Shown in pieces: positions 24,916-32,605 of a stretch of 32,753 nt of DNA. How positions within the stretch are numbered: the stretch's first letter is position 1; the number at the start of each line of letters is the position of its first letter. The stretch is from the NCBI GenBank assembly GCA_027024445.1, contig JALVSJ010000359.1, positions 1-32,753 on the forward strand, read 5' to 3'. The position numbers and the translations under genes were made by a program. The notes beneath the pieces are model-generated. The model saw only the letters and a program-made list of their open reading frames with translations, made no database searches and was not told the DNA's origin. Source of the DNA: Desulfobacterales bacterium (GTDB lineage Bacteria > Desulfobacterota > DSM-4660 > Desulfatiglandales > Desulfatiglandaceae).

Positions 24916-25194
24916 ATGGGGAAAATGACTGTGGCAAAGATCAGGGTGAAGGTGAATCCCGGAGCATCAAGAACTCAGATCCTGGGGGTAGAGGATGGTG
25001 TGTACAGGGTAAGAGTGGCTGCGCCGCCGGTAAAGGGAAAAGCCAATAAGGAATTGGTACGGTATCTAGCAACGCTTTTCAAGGTGCGCAAGGGAGATAT
25101 AGAGATCAGCTCCGGCGAACATGCGCGCACAAAAGCAATTACGATTAAGGGTATTCAAACCAAAGAGGTTACGGAGATCTTGAACAACGTCTAA
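24916..25194 (+). CDS. DUF167/YggU family protein
   Basis: A 92-residue DUF167 protein. Motifs are IRVKVNPGASRTQILG, the VRVAAPPVKGKANKELVRYLA core and ISSGEHARTKAITIKG. Its function is unknown; structures show a small alpha/beta fold. A longer open frame extends upstream into yggT, but the ATG at 24916, just after the yggT stop, gives the standard length. Its TAA overlaps the stop of the convergent monophosphatase gene by 4 bp. Confidence 0.93.
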   Translation: MGKMTVAKIRVKVNPGASRTQILGVEDGVYRVRVAAPPVKGKANKELVRYLATLFKVRKGDIEISSGEHARTKAITIKGIQTKEVTEILNNV

Positions 25195-25979
25195 GTCAGG
25201 CGGGCCGCAGTCTTTGTTATAGCAAGTATCTGGGGGAAAAGTAAGGGATTAGAGCCCACAATGGTATTCTCATATGGACTGTAAGCATAACCGCTATAGG
25301 TGCTGAGGATTCCTCCTGCCTCCTTCAATATAACACATCCGGCTGCAGTATCCCATGGTTTCAATGATTGTTCCCAGAATCCGTCCAATCTCCCCGCTGC
25401 CACATAACACAGGTCAAGGGCAGCTGATCCGGCTCGTCTTACCCCCTGAGCGACCAGGACCATCTTGCGAAATAGATCCAGGACATCATCTGATCTCTGA
25501 TGTATGTCATAGGGAAAACCGGTGGCCAACAGGGCATCACCTATATTCTCAGTGGTGGATACCCGGATAGGCTGGCCGTTGAGCGTAGCACCCCTGCCCC
25601 CTGCAGCCTGGAATAGCTCGTCTATGTAAGGGTTGTATACAGCACCCACGACGAGTTTCTGATCCACTTCAAGGGCTATAGACACACAAAAAAATGGGAA
25701 GCCGTGGGCGAAATTGGTGGTCCCGTCCAGTGGGTCTACTATCCAGGTTCTTGCCGAACGTTTGTTCTTGTCACCTGTCTCCTCAGACAATATATTGTCG
25801 CCAGGGAAGTGGCTGGAAATGATCTCCAGGATCAGGGACTCTGACTTCAGGTCTGCCTCTGTCACCAGGTCAATTTCCCCTTTTTTCATTATCTGATGGG
25901 CCTGGCCAAATCTTTTCCTTAGAACAGCGCCTGCCTCTCTAGCGGCCAGGGTGGCAATGTCAAGTTCTTGATCCCACAT
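25191..25979 (-). CDS. Inositol monophosphatase family protein (SuhB-like)
   Basis: A 262-residue Mg-dependent phosphatase. Motif A, WIVDPLDGTTNFAHG (about residues 79-93), and motif B, WDTAAGCVILKEAGG (about 209-223), carry the metal-binding acids. The EETG at about 66-69 supplies a further ligand. Family members hydrolyse inositol-1-phosphate, fructose-1,6-bisphosphate or related sugars, or act in antitermination like E. coli SuhB; the substrate is not decidable here. GGAGG stands upstream of the ATG. It is convergent with the DUF167 gene and divergent from rpsF. Confidence 0.94.
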   Translation of the reverse strand: MWDQELDIATLAAREAGAVLRKRFGQAHQIMKKGEIDLVTEADLKSESLILEIISSHFPGDNILSEETGDKNKRSARTWIVDPLDGTTNFAHGFPFFCVSIALEVDQKLVVGAVYNPYIDELFQAAGGRGATLNGQPIRVSTTENIGDALLATGFPYDIHQRSDDVLDLFRKMVLVAQGVRRAGSAALDLCYVAAGRLDGFWEQSLKPWDTAAGCVILKEAGGILSTYSGYAYSPYENTIVGSNPLLFPQILAITKTAARLT

Positions 25980-26029
25980 TAGCTTCCTCCATTATGGAAA
26001 TGGGCCATGCTGTTATGTAAGACCAGATA

Positions 26030-26058
26030 TACTTAGAAGGAGGAAGATATAAAGTCAA
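26030..26058 (-). promoter_or_regulatory. Weak candidate promoter of the monophosphatase gene
   Basis: On the minus strand, TTGACT (26053-26058) and TAAGTA (26030-26035) have 17-bp spacing. The -10 is poor. It lies about 50 bp before the ATG in the divergent gap with rpsF. Confidence 0.3.
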
Positions 26059-26084
26059 GCAATGGGTAGGCGAGACCTATTTCC

Positions 26085-26113
26085 TTGACATTCTTGCTCT
26101 CCCACAGTATAAA
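26085..26113 (+). promoter_or_regulatory. Strong sigma-70 type promoter of the rpsF operon
   Basis: A consensus TTGACA (26085-26090) and TATAAA (26108-26113) with 17-bp spacing. Transcription would begin near 26120 and leave a leader of about 87 nt before rpsF, which contains a hairpin at 26137-26178. Confidence 0.7.
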
Positions 26114-26136
26114 TGCTAATTTTTGTAAGGCTCCTT

Positions 26137-26178
26137 GTTCCACCTGCAAGGCAGAAGTGATGCCTCAAGGGGTGGGAC
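26137..26178 (+). promoter_or_regulatory. Two-part hairpin in the rpsF leader
   Basis: The outer stem is GTTCCACC (26137-26144) with GGTGGGAC (26171-26178), one wobble. The inner stem is AGGCA (26149-26153) with TGCCT (26161-26165) and loop GAAGTGA. Asymmetric internal loops separate them. In many bacteria the S6:S18 complex represses its own operon by binding a leader hairpin of this general kind. I cannot confirm the known consensus by eye, so this is a candidate. Confidence 0.35.
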
Positions 26179-26206
26179 CATTCCAAAAGGCCGAAAGGAG
26201 ATGACC

Positions 26207-26617
26207 ATGAGATTCTACGAAACACTTTACCTTTTGCCCCCGGATCTGTCCCAGGATGAATACAAAGCGGTCGTAGAGAAATTCAACGGGATTATTGAGA
26301 AAAACGGCGGGGTCGTCATCCGGATAGATGAATGGGGCAAGAAGGATCTGGCCTATCAGGTCAGAAAGTTTGACAAGGGATTTTACATTTTGCTCCAGTA
26401 CTGTGGGCCTCCGGGTATCACCTTCTTGCTGGAAAGGGATCTGCGGCTTGACGACAGGGTGATGAAGTACCAGACTATCAAACTGAGGGATAAGGCGGAT
26501 CCTGAGCAGTTGAAGAAGGAATTGGCTCCTGAGGAGGTTCAGGAGGAGGAAACTCCGGCGACTGACGAGCCGGAAGAGCGGGAAGAAGAATCCGGGATGA
26601 CACAGGAGGGGGCATAA
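26207..26617 (+). CDS. rpsF: 30S ribosomal protein S6
   Basis: A 136-residue S6 with the N-terminal [18 protein letters not shown] and the core [19 protein letters not shown]. The acidic C-terminal tail (about 105-136, rich in Glu) resembles that of other S6 proteins. AAAGGAG at 26194-26200 is followed directly by an ATG at 26201, which is too close. The ATG at 26207 has 6 nt spacing and the normal protein start. First gene of the rpsF-rpsR-DUF2232-rplI-dnaB-hflX series. Confidence 0.97.
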   Translation: MRFYETLYLLPPDLSQDEYKAVVEKFNGIIEKNGGVVIRIDEWGKKDLAYQVRKFDKGFYILLQYCGPPGITFLLERDLRLDDRVMKYQTIKLRDKADPEQLKKELAPEEVQEEETPATDEPEEREEESGMTQEGA

Positions 26618-26618
26618 A

Positions 26619-26864
26619 ATGGCGTACAACAGAGCGAGAAGAACATATCACAGAAGGAAAGTTTGTAAATTTTGTGCCGATAGTAGCCTGAAAATAGATT
26701 ACAAGGACCCGCGAACCCTGAGGATGTTTACCACTGAGCGTGGCAAGATAATTCCCAGACGGATTTCGGGAAACTGTGCAAAGCATCAGCGAATGTTGAC
26801 ACTGGCCATTAAGAGGGCTAGGATCATGGCCTTGCTGCCTTTTACTACCTCTGTTGTGAGATAG
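26619..26864 (+). CDS. rpsR: 30S ribosomal protein S18 (cysteine-containing form)
   Basis: An 81-residue S18, the partner of S6 in the platform of the small subunit. The RRKVCKFC motif, together with GNCAKHQR, provides a CxxC...CxxH set, the zinc-binding form of S18. The C-terminal [11 protein letters not shown] is conserved. Starts 1 nt after the rpsF stop. Confidence 0.98.
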   Translation: MAYNRARRTYHRRKVCKFCADSSLKIDYKDPRTLRMFTTERGKIIPRRISGNCAKHQRMLTLAIKRARIMALLPFTTSVVR

Positions 26865-26885
26865 TCCTACCTCACAGGGGATCTC

Positions 26886-27866
26886 ATGGGGCTTATGCCT
26901 ATCGGGGAATCAGGCCCTGCCCTTGCCGGTGAACCAATGAGAATACCTGACATCATTGGATGTATGGGATGGGTAGCTGCCTTCTTGGCAGCGGTGGCCG
27001 TAATCCCCATCGGAGGACTATTCATAGGCCTCTTAACACCTTTGCCTTTTGTTTATTATTTAGCAGGCGTACCGCTGCGAAATGCGCTTCAATTTGTGGG
27101 CATTGTAGTGGGGTTCTTGGTGGTGATCTCCATGTTGCTGGGTTTTGGGAAGCTGGGCCTGTTCTGTCTTGAATTTGGTATCTTGGGATTGTGGATGGCC
27201 CAAGCCTTTCAGCACAGGCTAAGCATCGGCAAAATCATAGGCTCTGGCACAGCAGTTCTGATCGGGATAGGTGTGCTCGCTCTTGTCTTTGCCGCTATTG
27301 GGCAGGACAAGGGTTTGGTGGAAATGATTAGGGGCTATTTAACTGCCAATTTGAATGTGCCTGCAAAAACATATCAATCCATGGGGCTACCTGCTGATAA
27401 GGCAGTGGAGATCAAGGCCTACGCCGAGTCTGTCCGAAACGCTCTACTCAAAGTCTATCCTTCGCTTATGGTTGTAGGCAGTGCACTTGTGGTTTGGGCC
27501 AATGCAATTCTCAGTGTGAGACTATTCTCGTCAAAAGGGGTTACCTTGTCTGAGTCAGAAGAACTGGCCCTGTGGAAAGCCCCGGAGTATCTTGTATGGG
27601 GTGTGATCATTGCAGGTTTCTCTTTATTTTTGCCTGTTGAGGGTATAAGATTTGTTGCACTGAATCTGTTGATCGTTTTGGGATCTGTTTACCTCTTTCA
27701 GGGCATGGCTATCCTCTCATATTTCCTCAACAGATTCAGGGCCCCCTCCTGGGTGAAAGCTGTGGTTTATTTTTTCGTGGCTATACAGCAGTTTTTCCTG
27801 ATGCTGCTAGCACTTGCCGGGCTGTTTGATCAGTGGATCAATTTCCGCAGAATGGGAAAAAACTGA
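26886..27866 (+). CDS. DUF2232 (YybS-like) multi-pass membrane protein
   Basis: A 326-residue integral membrane protein with about eight hydrophobic segments. The first begins near residue 28 and there is a soluble loop at about 140-190. The sequence and position between rpsR and rplI match the DUF2232/YybS family, which often sits in this operon. Its function is not known. The ATG at 26886 follows AGGGGAT with acceptable spacing. A second in-frame ATG (codon 18, 26937) would remove a polar N-terminal stretch and begin just before the first membrane segment. Confidence 0.85.
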   Translation: MGLMPIGESGPALAGEPMRIPDIIGCMGWVAAFLAAVAVIPIGGLFIGLLTPLPFVYYLAGVPLRNALQFVGIVVGFLVVISMLLGFGKLGLFCLEFGILGLWMAQAFQHRLSIGKIIGSGTAVLIGIGVLALVFAAIGQDKGLVEMIRGYLTANLNVPAKTYQSMGLPADKAVEIKAYAESVRNALLKVYPSLMVVGSALVVWANAILSVRLFSSKGVTLSESEELALWKAPEYLVWGVIIAGFSLFLPVEGIRFVALNLLIVLGSVYLFQGMAILSYFLNRFRAPSWVKAVVYFFVAIQQFFLMLLALAGLFDQWINFRRMGKN

Positions 27867-27936
27867 CACGACCGATAGAAAAATGATTTGTTTGGACTGA
27901 AGTGATACACAAGAGCATGAGGAGGTTTATTATATT

Positions 27937-28392
27937 ATGAGGATCATTTTGACGCAGGATATTCATGACTTGGGATTGGAGGGAGATATTCTGGAAGTGG
28001 CCAATGGGTATGCTAGGAATTATCTATTGCCTAAGGGATTTGCCCTCGAAGCAACCCCGCAGAACTTGAGACTGCTGGAGAGTCGCCGGAAGAAGATAGA
28101 GGCCAAACGGTTAAGGGCAAAGGAAGAGGCGGAGCAACTAAGGGAAAAGATAGAGGCCTTGGAGTTGTGTTTTACGCATAAGGCGGGGGAGGAGGGGAAA
28201 CTCTATGGCTCAGTGACGGCGATTGATATCGCCCAGGAGTTGGAAAAACAGGGCATAGTAGTAGACCGAAGAAAGGTAGTACTGGATAAGCCAATTAAAG
28301 AGGTAGGAGAGTTTGAGGTCAAAGTGAAAGTCTACCCTGAAGTAGTTGCAACACTAAGAGTCAGGGTAGAGGCAGAAGGGGCAAAGGAATAA
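27937..28392 (+). CDS. rplI: 50S ribosomal protein L9
   Basis: A 151-residue L9. The N-terminal domain MRIILTQDIHDLGLEGDILE and GYARNYLLPKGFAL is followed by the long connecting helix (about 42-75) and a C-terminal domain containing GKLYGSVTAIDIAQEL. L9 binds 23S rRNA near the L1 stalk and limits frameshifting. GAGGAGG precedes the ATG by a rather long 11 nt. Confidence 0.98.
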   Translation: MRIILTQDIHDLGLEGDILEVANGYARNYLLPKGFALEATPQNLRLLESRRKKIEAKRLRAKEEAEQLREKIEALELCFTHKAGEEGKLYGSVTAIDIAQELEKQGIVVDRRKVVLDKPIKEVGEFEVKVKVYPEVVATLRVRVEAEGAKE

Positions 28393-28429
28393 CTTGATCA
28401 GTTTTTGATCTTAAGGAAGGAAAAATGCC

Positions 28430-29794
28430 ATGGCAGGGGCACAACAAAAATCACCTTTGCCTAACATGAAGGTGCCACCTCACAATAATGAGGCGGAGCA
28501 GGCCGTGTTGGCTAGCATACTCTTGAACAATGACGCCCTGAATAGTGTTGTGGAGATACTCTCGCCCGATGACTTTTACAGAGAGGCCCATGGGCTGGTA
28601 TTTGAGGCAATGATAGCCCTTTACAATGAGGATGAGCCTATTGACCTTATCACCCTGTCGCATTACCTCAAGGAAAGAAACTTACTAGATAAAACAGGCG
28701 GGAATGATTATCTTATCTCCCTCGCTGAGTCCATCTCCACATCAGCAGGAGTCGTGCACCATGCCGAAATAGTGAAGGACCTGTCCGTACGGAGGAAACT
28801 TATTGCTCAGTGTGCCACCATCTCCGAGTCATGCTTTCAACAGTGGAATGAGACAGATGAATTGTTGGAGCTTGCAGAGCAATCCATATACGATATTGCT
28901 GAGGAGCGGGTCCGAGAGGGCTTTCAAAGCATGCAAGATGTGGTCAAGGACAGCTTCAAGAAACTTGAGAGTGTCTCTGCCACTGAAGGATTTGTCACTG
29001 GGGTGCCAACAGGCTTTGATGACTTTGACCGGATCACTGCTGGTCTTCAACCCTCAGATCTCATAATTATTGCTGGCAGACCCAGTATGGGAAAAACTGC
29101 TCTGGCTCTTAACATTGGTTACAATGCCGCACTTCAGACAGGCAAAGGGGTAGCCATTTTCAGCCTCGAGATGTCCAAAATGCAACTAGGCATAAGGTTG
29201 CTGGGTTTCGACGCGGGAATTGATGCGACAAGGCTCAGGACCGGCTTTCTGAGGGATGGTGACTGGGCAAGGCTCACAAATTCAGCGAATCGACTCTCAG
29301 AACTCCCCATTTTTATTGATGATAGTTCGGCAATCACCGTTCTGGAGATGAAGGCAAAGTGCCGGAGGTTGAAAAGGAAGAGGGATCTATGCCTGGTGAT
29401 AGTAGACTACCTTCAGCTCATCCAGGGGCGAAGGTCAGCGGAGTCAAGGCAACTGGAGATTTCGGAAATTTCCCGCTCCCTTAAAGCCCTGGCAAAAGAC
29501 CTCAACGTGCCTGTGCTGGCCCTGTCTCAGCTTAACCGGAAGGTGGAAGACAGGCCCAACAAGAGACCCCAGCTTGCTGATTTAAGGGAAAGTGGAGCAA
29601 TAGAGCAGGACGCAGATGTGATCGTTTTTATTTACCGCGATGAGGTCTACCACCCCACAACAGAGGAAAACCGCAATGTGGCAGAGATCATTGTAGCGAA
29701 ACAGCGAAACGGTCCAACCGGTTACTTCAAACTTACTTTTCAGAAAGAGATCACGAGATTTCGCAATTACATACAGGAAGAAGCCGCGGTTTAG
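28430..29794 (+). CDS. dnaB: Replicative DNA helicase DnaB
   Basis: A 454-residue hexameric helicase. The N-terminal domain has PPHNNEAEQAVLASIL. The RecA-like domain has Walker A GRPSMGKTALALN, the IFSLEMSKMQL segment, Walker B VIVDYLQLI, then LSQLNRKVEDRPNKRP and the arginine-finger region ADLRESGAIEQDADVIVFI. There is no intein. It loads with DnaG, encoded elsewhere in this window. AAGGA stands about 9 nt before the ATG. The 109 bp to hflX hold only that gene's Shine-Dalgarno. Confidence 0.98.
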   Translation: MAGAQQKSPLPNMKVPPHNNEAEQAVLASILLNNDALNSVVEILSPDDFYREAHGLVFEAMIALYNEDEPIDLITLSHYLKERNLLDKTGGNDYLISLAESISTSAGVVHHAEIVKDLSVRRKLIAQCATISESCFQQWNETDELLELAEQSIYDIAEERVREGFQSMQDVVKDSFKKLESVSATEGFVTGVPTGFDDFDRITAGLQPSDLIIIAGRPSMGKTALALNIGYNAALQTGKGVAIFSLEMSKMQLGIRLLGFDAGIDATRLRTGFLRDGDWARLTNSANRLSELPIFIDDSSAITVLEMKAKCRRLKRKRDLCLVIVDYLQLIQGRRSAESRQLEISEISRSLKALAKDLNVPVLALSQLNRKVEDRPNKRPQLADLRESGAIEQDADVIVFIYRDEVYHPTTEENRNVAEIIVAKQRNGPTGYFKLTFQKEITRFRNYIQEEAAV

Positions 29795-29883
29795 AGCGGC
29801 CCTTCCTTCTTGTCTGCAGGCAATATTTGTGAGAAAATAATAAACAGAGCGTGCAGCAATGTGTTTGCTTGGCGAGATAAGAT

Positions 29884-29906
29884 GGAGGAAGGGGGAGTAG
29901 CCTATC
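29884..29906 (+). promoter_or_regulatory. Ribosome binding site and likely AUC start codon of hflX
   Basis: Purine-rich GGAGG (29884-29888) and GGGGGAG (29891-29897) precede ATC at 29904-29906; the second ends 6 nt before it. An in-frame TAG at 29898-29900 fixes the upper limit. No ATG, GTG or TTG occurs in this frame until the GTG at 29982, which has no Shine-Dalgarno and would delete 26 residues that belong to the family. Confidence 0.6.
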
Positions 29907-31565
29907 GAGAAAATTTACGGTAAGACTACAGGCCTTCGAGGCAGCCAACAAAAACGCCTCCAGCGCCTCTACCGCCGCAAGGTGCCTGCCTCAGAGATCA
30001 TCTCACGAGAGCTCGCCCGCCAACTGGCAGACCTTTCTTATGAGCTTAACAGACAAATAGCGGTCCTGATTACAAGGACAGGGCAAGTCGCCTACGTGGT
30101 GGTGGGCGACAGGTCCAGGATCTGGATTCCTGACCTATCAGGTTTCAGGCAGGGCCATGGAAGATTGAAGGGGCTGAGGTGTGTCCATACTCACCTCAGT
30201 GGCGAATCCCTCACAAAGGAAGACCTCAGTGACCTGGTACTTCTCCGGCTTGACCTGATGGTGAGCATTGAAGTGATTGAAGGGGGGATTCCTGGTGCCA
30301 TTGCGTATGCCAACATACTGCCGGCCAATAGCAAGGGACAAGGATGGAGCATCCACAGCGTGCCAGACACTGGCCGTTTGACCGTGGACTTTATGGAGAT
30401 GATCTTGTCTTTGGAATCAGAGTTGGCCAGGCTACAGCCGGGGGCGACGGTCGGCGGCAGGGATCGCGCGGTGTTGGTGGGCATTACAGCAGGGGAGAGA
30501 TGGGTTGAGGAGGAAAGGCTGGATGAACTCGAAGAATTGGCCCTGTCTGATGATATTGAAGTTGTGGGAAGAGTGGTCCAGCGTGTGAGGAAACCTGATC
30601 CCAGGTTCCTGATCGGAAAGGGCAAGCTTACCGATCTTGCTCTCATGTGTTTGCAAAATGGCTCAAACTTGCTGATATTTAATCATGAACTGACACCTGC
30701 TCAGGTAAAGAATCTTACTGATTTTACAGAGCTAAAAATCATAGATAGAAGCCAACTTATTCTGGATATATTTGCCCGCAGGGCAGTGACTCGCGAAGGT
30801 AAAATCCAGGTGGAACTCGCCCAGCTCAAGTACCTGCTTCCCCGACTGGCAACTAAAAACACGGCAATGTCTAGGCTCACAGGTGGCATCGGCGGAAGAG
30901 GACCTGGCGAAACCAAATTGGAGATAAACAGACGCAGGGTGCATGAAAGGATTGCGCGGCTCAAAAGGGAGTTGAAGGAGGTAAGGGCTCAAAGAGGCAC
31001 TCGAAGGAGACTGCGTAATGCAAGAAAACTACCCGTCATTTCCATAGTGGGCTATACCAATGCGGGCAAATCCACATTGCTGAACTCCCTTACCCACAGT
31101 AATGTCCAAGTGAAAAATCGTATGTTTGAGACCCTGGATCCCACCAGCAGAAGGCTCAGATTCCCCAGGGAGCGGGAGGCCATCATAACAGATACAGTGG
31201 GGTTTATCAGAGATCTTCCGAAAGATTTGTTGGATGCCTTTGCCGCTACGCTGGAAGAACTGGACGATGCTGATTTGCTGCTCCATGTGGTGGATGCGTC
31301 TCATCCACGGATGGAAAACCATATTGAGGAAGTGAACAAGGTGCTTGTGCACTTGAATCTTCAGGACACCCCCACCCTCTTGGTGTTGAACAAAGCCGAT
31401 CTCATCTCACCAGAAGCTGTGGTTTCTTTAGAGAACAAAATGGGAGGCATTGCTATTTCAGCAGTCAGTCCTCCCACTTTGAAGAGACTTATTGAGCGGA
31501 TAGAGACAGCTATGTGGTCGCGTTTTTCCAGTCCGCAGACCTCAGTATCTTGTTCTTCCTGGTAA
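29904..31565 (+). CDS. hflX: GTPase HflX, probably started at a rare AUC codon
   Basis: HflX is a ribosome-associated GTPase that splits stalled 70S ribosomes. The GTP-binding domain has [14 protein letters not shown] (Walker A), DTVGFIRDLP (G3) and NKADL (G4). The HflX N-terminal domain holds RKPDPRFLIGKGKL and FNHELTPAQVKNL, and the Gly-rich linker is GGIGGRGPGETKLE. From 29904 the frame reads (M)EKIYGKTTGLRG, like the usual HflX N-terminus. The only classical start, GTG at 29982, would lose 26 residues. Length is then 553 residues. The 3' end overlaps apbE on the other strand by 56 bp; the last 16 or so residues look unlike family members. Confidence 0.9.
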   Translation: MEKIYGKTTGLRGSQQKRLQRLYRRKVPASEIISRELARQLADLSYELNRQIAVLITRTGQVAYVVVGDRSRIWIPDLSGFRQGHGRLKGLRCVHTHLSGESLTKEDLSDLVLLRLDLMVSIEVIEGGIPGAIAYANILPANSKGQGWSIHSVPDTGRLTVDFMEMILSLESELARLQPGATVGGRDRAVLVGITAGERWVEEERLDELEELALSDDIEVVGRVVQRVRKPDPRFLIGKGKLTDLALMCLQNGSNLLIFNHELTPAQVKNLTDFTELKIIDRSQLILDIFARRAVTREGKIQVELAQLKYLLPRLATKNTAMSRLTGGIGGRGPGETKLEINRRRVHERIARLKRELKEVRAQRGTRRRLRNARKLPVISIVGYTNAGKSTLLNSLTHSNVQVKNRMFETLDPTSRRLRFPREREAIITDTVGFIRDLPKDLLDAFAATLEELDDADLLLHVVDASHPRMENHIEEVNKVLVHLNLQDTPTLLVLNKADLISPEAVVSLENKMGGIAISAVSPPTLKRLIERIETAMWSRFSSPQTSVSCSSW

Positions 31566-32571
31566 TGAGCAGACACTGAGACCGAGGCAAAGAATTTATG
31601 AACCGGATTGCCCGCGTGGGGCCCATTATAAATGTGCTTGTGGAAAGGGCATCAGCTTCCATAGTTGTCTTGGCTATTACCGACGCACTGGTAAGTTCGA
31701 TGGGTGAGCGACCGGTTGTCGGATTTACTATGTGGTGAAACATCTTTTCCTTGTCAAAATAGACTTCATAATTGCCCGATGTGGCTATGGCTCCGTCATT
31801 CATTTTGATGATGTCAGGATAATGGCGTTTCTTTTGAGGATCCTGTATCGCTATTGTCCATGGCCTCTTACCCTTGGCTTGGCCCATGGTGCGGATATCC
31901 CCGCCGGCATTAATGAGATGATTCTTGATGCCCCCGGAACAAAGCACCTTTGAGGCCCTGTCCACAATGTAGCCCTTTGCGATTCCGTCGAGGGTTATAC
32001 CCATACCATCTTTGCGGAATGTGACGTTACGGCCGTCGAATACGATGTTTTCAGCGCCTACGCGATTTAGGGCGTCCTCTAACTGTCCTTCACTAGGTGG
32101 AGTTTTGTTCCCTTTCTCGAAGCGTTTCATATAAAGGTCTACAATGGGTTCGACTGTTATATCAAATACACCTCCTGTCAGTTTAAAGTACTTGAGGGCC
32201 TGGCCTATGACTTCGGATAACTCTGGGGGAAGGTCTTTAAGCATCCCTTCGCGGTTGAGTTCCCCCACTGCAGTGCTCTGGCTGAACCTGTTCAATAGGC
32301 GGGTTAGACGATTAATCTCTTCAAAGGCAAGCCCCATGGCCTCTTGAGCCTCATCGCGAGATGGATGGATTAAGGTCATGGATACAAAGGTACCCATATC
32401 CAAACGAGTCTCAGACACCTTATAATACTTCCTGTTAAATCGGACAGCCTCAGCCCCCACAGGGACGAAGATGGGTGTGGCAAGCCCTAAACCCACCCAG
32501 CCCGACATCTTCAAGAACTTTCGACGTGTCATCTGGGAGTCGGCTTTGTTCACAAGGCTTTGTGCTTTCAT
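31510..32571 (-). CDS. apbE: FAD:protein FMN transferase ApbE, Tat-exported
   Basis: A 353-residue ApbE enzyme, which attaches FMN covalently to Thr of exported flavoproteins such as RnfD/RnfG or NqrB/NqrC. The N-terminus has a twin-arginine signal TRRKFLKMSGWVGLGLA ending near AEA (about residue 42), so the mature enzyme is periplasmic. Motifs seen are MGTFVSMTL, GGVFDITVEPIVDLY, MGITLDGIAKGYIVD, HLINAGGDIRTMG and HHIVNPTTGRSP, and the metal-site TTMEADALST. There is no lipobox. AAGGAG lies 7 nt before the ATG. A 4Fe-4S protein gene ends 34 bp upstream, which fits an electron-transfer operon. Confidence 0.95.
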   Translation of the reverse strand: MKAQSLVNKADSQMTRRKFLKMSGWVGLGLATPIFVPVGAEAVRFNRKYYKVSETRLDMGTFVSMTLIHPSRDEAQEAMGLAFEEINRLTRLLNRFSQSTAVGELNREGMLKDLPPELSEVIGQALKYFKLTGGVFDITVEPIVDLYMKRFEKGNKTPPSEGQLEDALNRVGAENIVFDGRNVTFRKDGMGITLDGIAKGYIVDRASKVLCSGGIKNHLINAGGDIRTMGQAKGKRPWTIAIQDPQKKRHYPDIIKMNDGAIATSGNYEVYFDKEKMFHHIVNPTTGRSPIELTSASVIAKTTMEADALSTSTFIMGPTRAIRFINSLPRSQCLLITRKNKILRSADWKNATT

Positions 32572-32605
32572 TGGTTGACTCCTTGTATCATTTTAGTTGC
32601 GATTT

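Noticed and set aside
24802-25194. Longer version of the DUF167 gene starting inside yggT
   Set aside because: The upstream residues are an out-of-frame reading of yggT. The ATG at 24916 gives the standard family length.
26135-26206. Longer S6 with 24 extra N-terminal residues
   Set aside because: The extra part is the structured leader. The Shine-Dalgarno at 26194-26200 supports the ATG at 26207.
29982-31565. hflX starting at the GTG at 29982
   Set aside because: It lacks a Shine-Dalgarno and removes conserved N-terminal residues that are in frame upstream.
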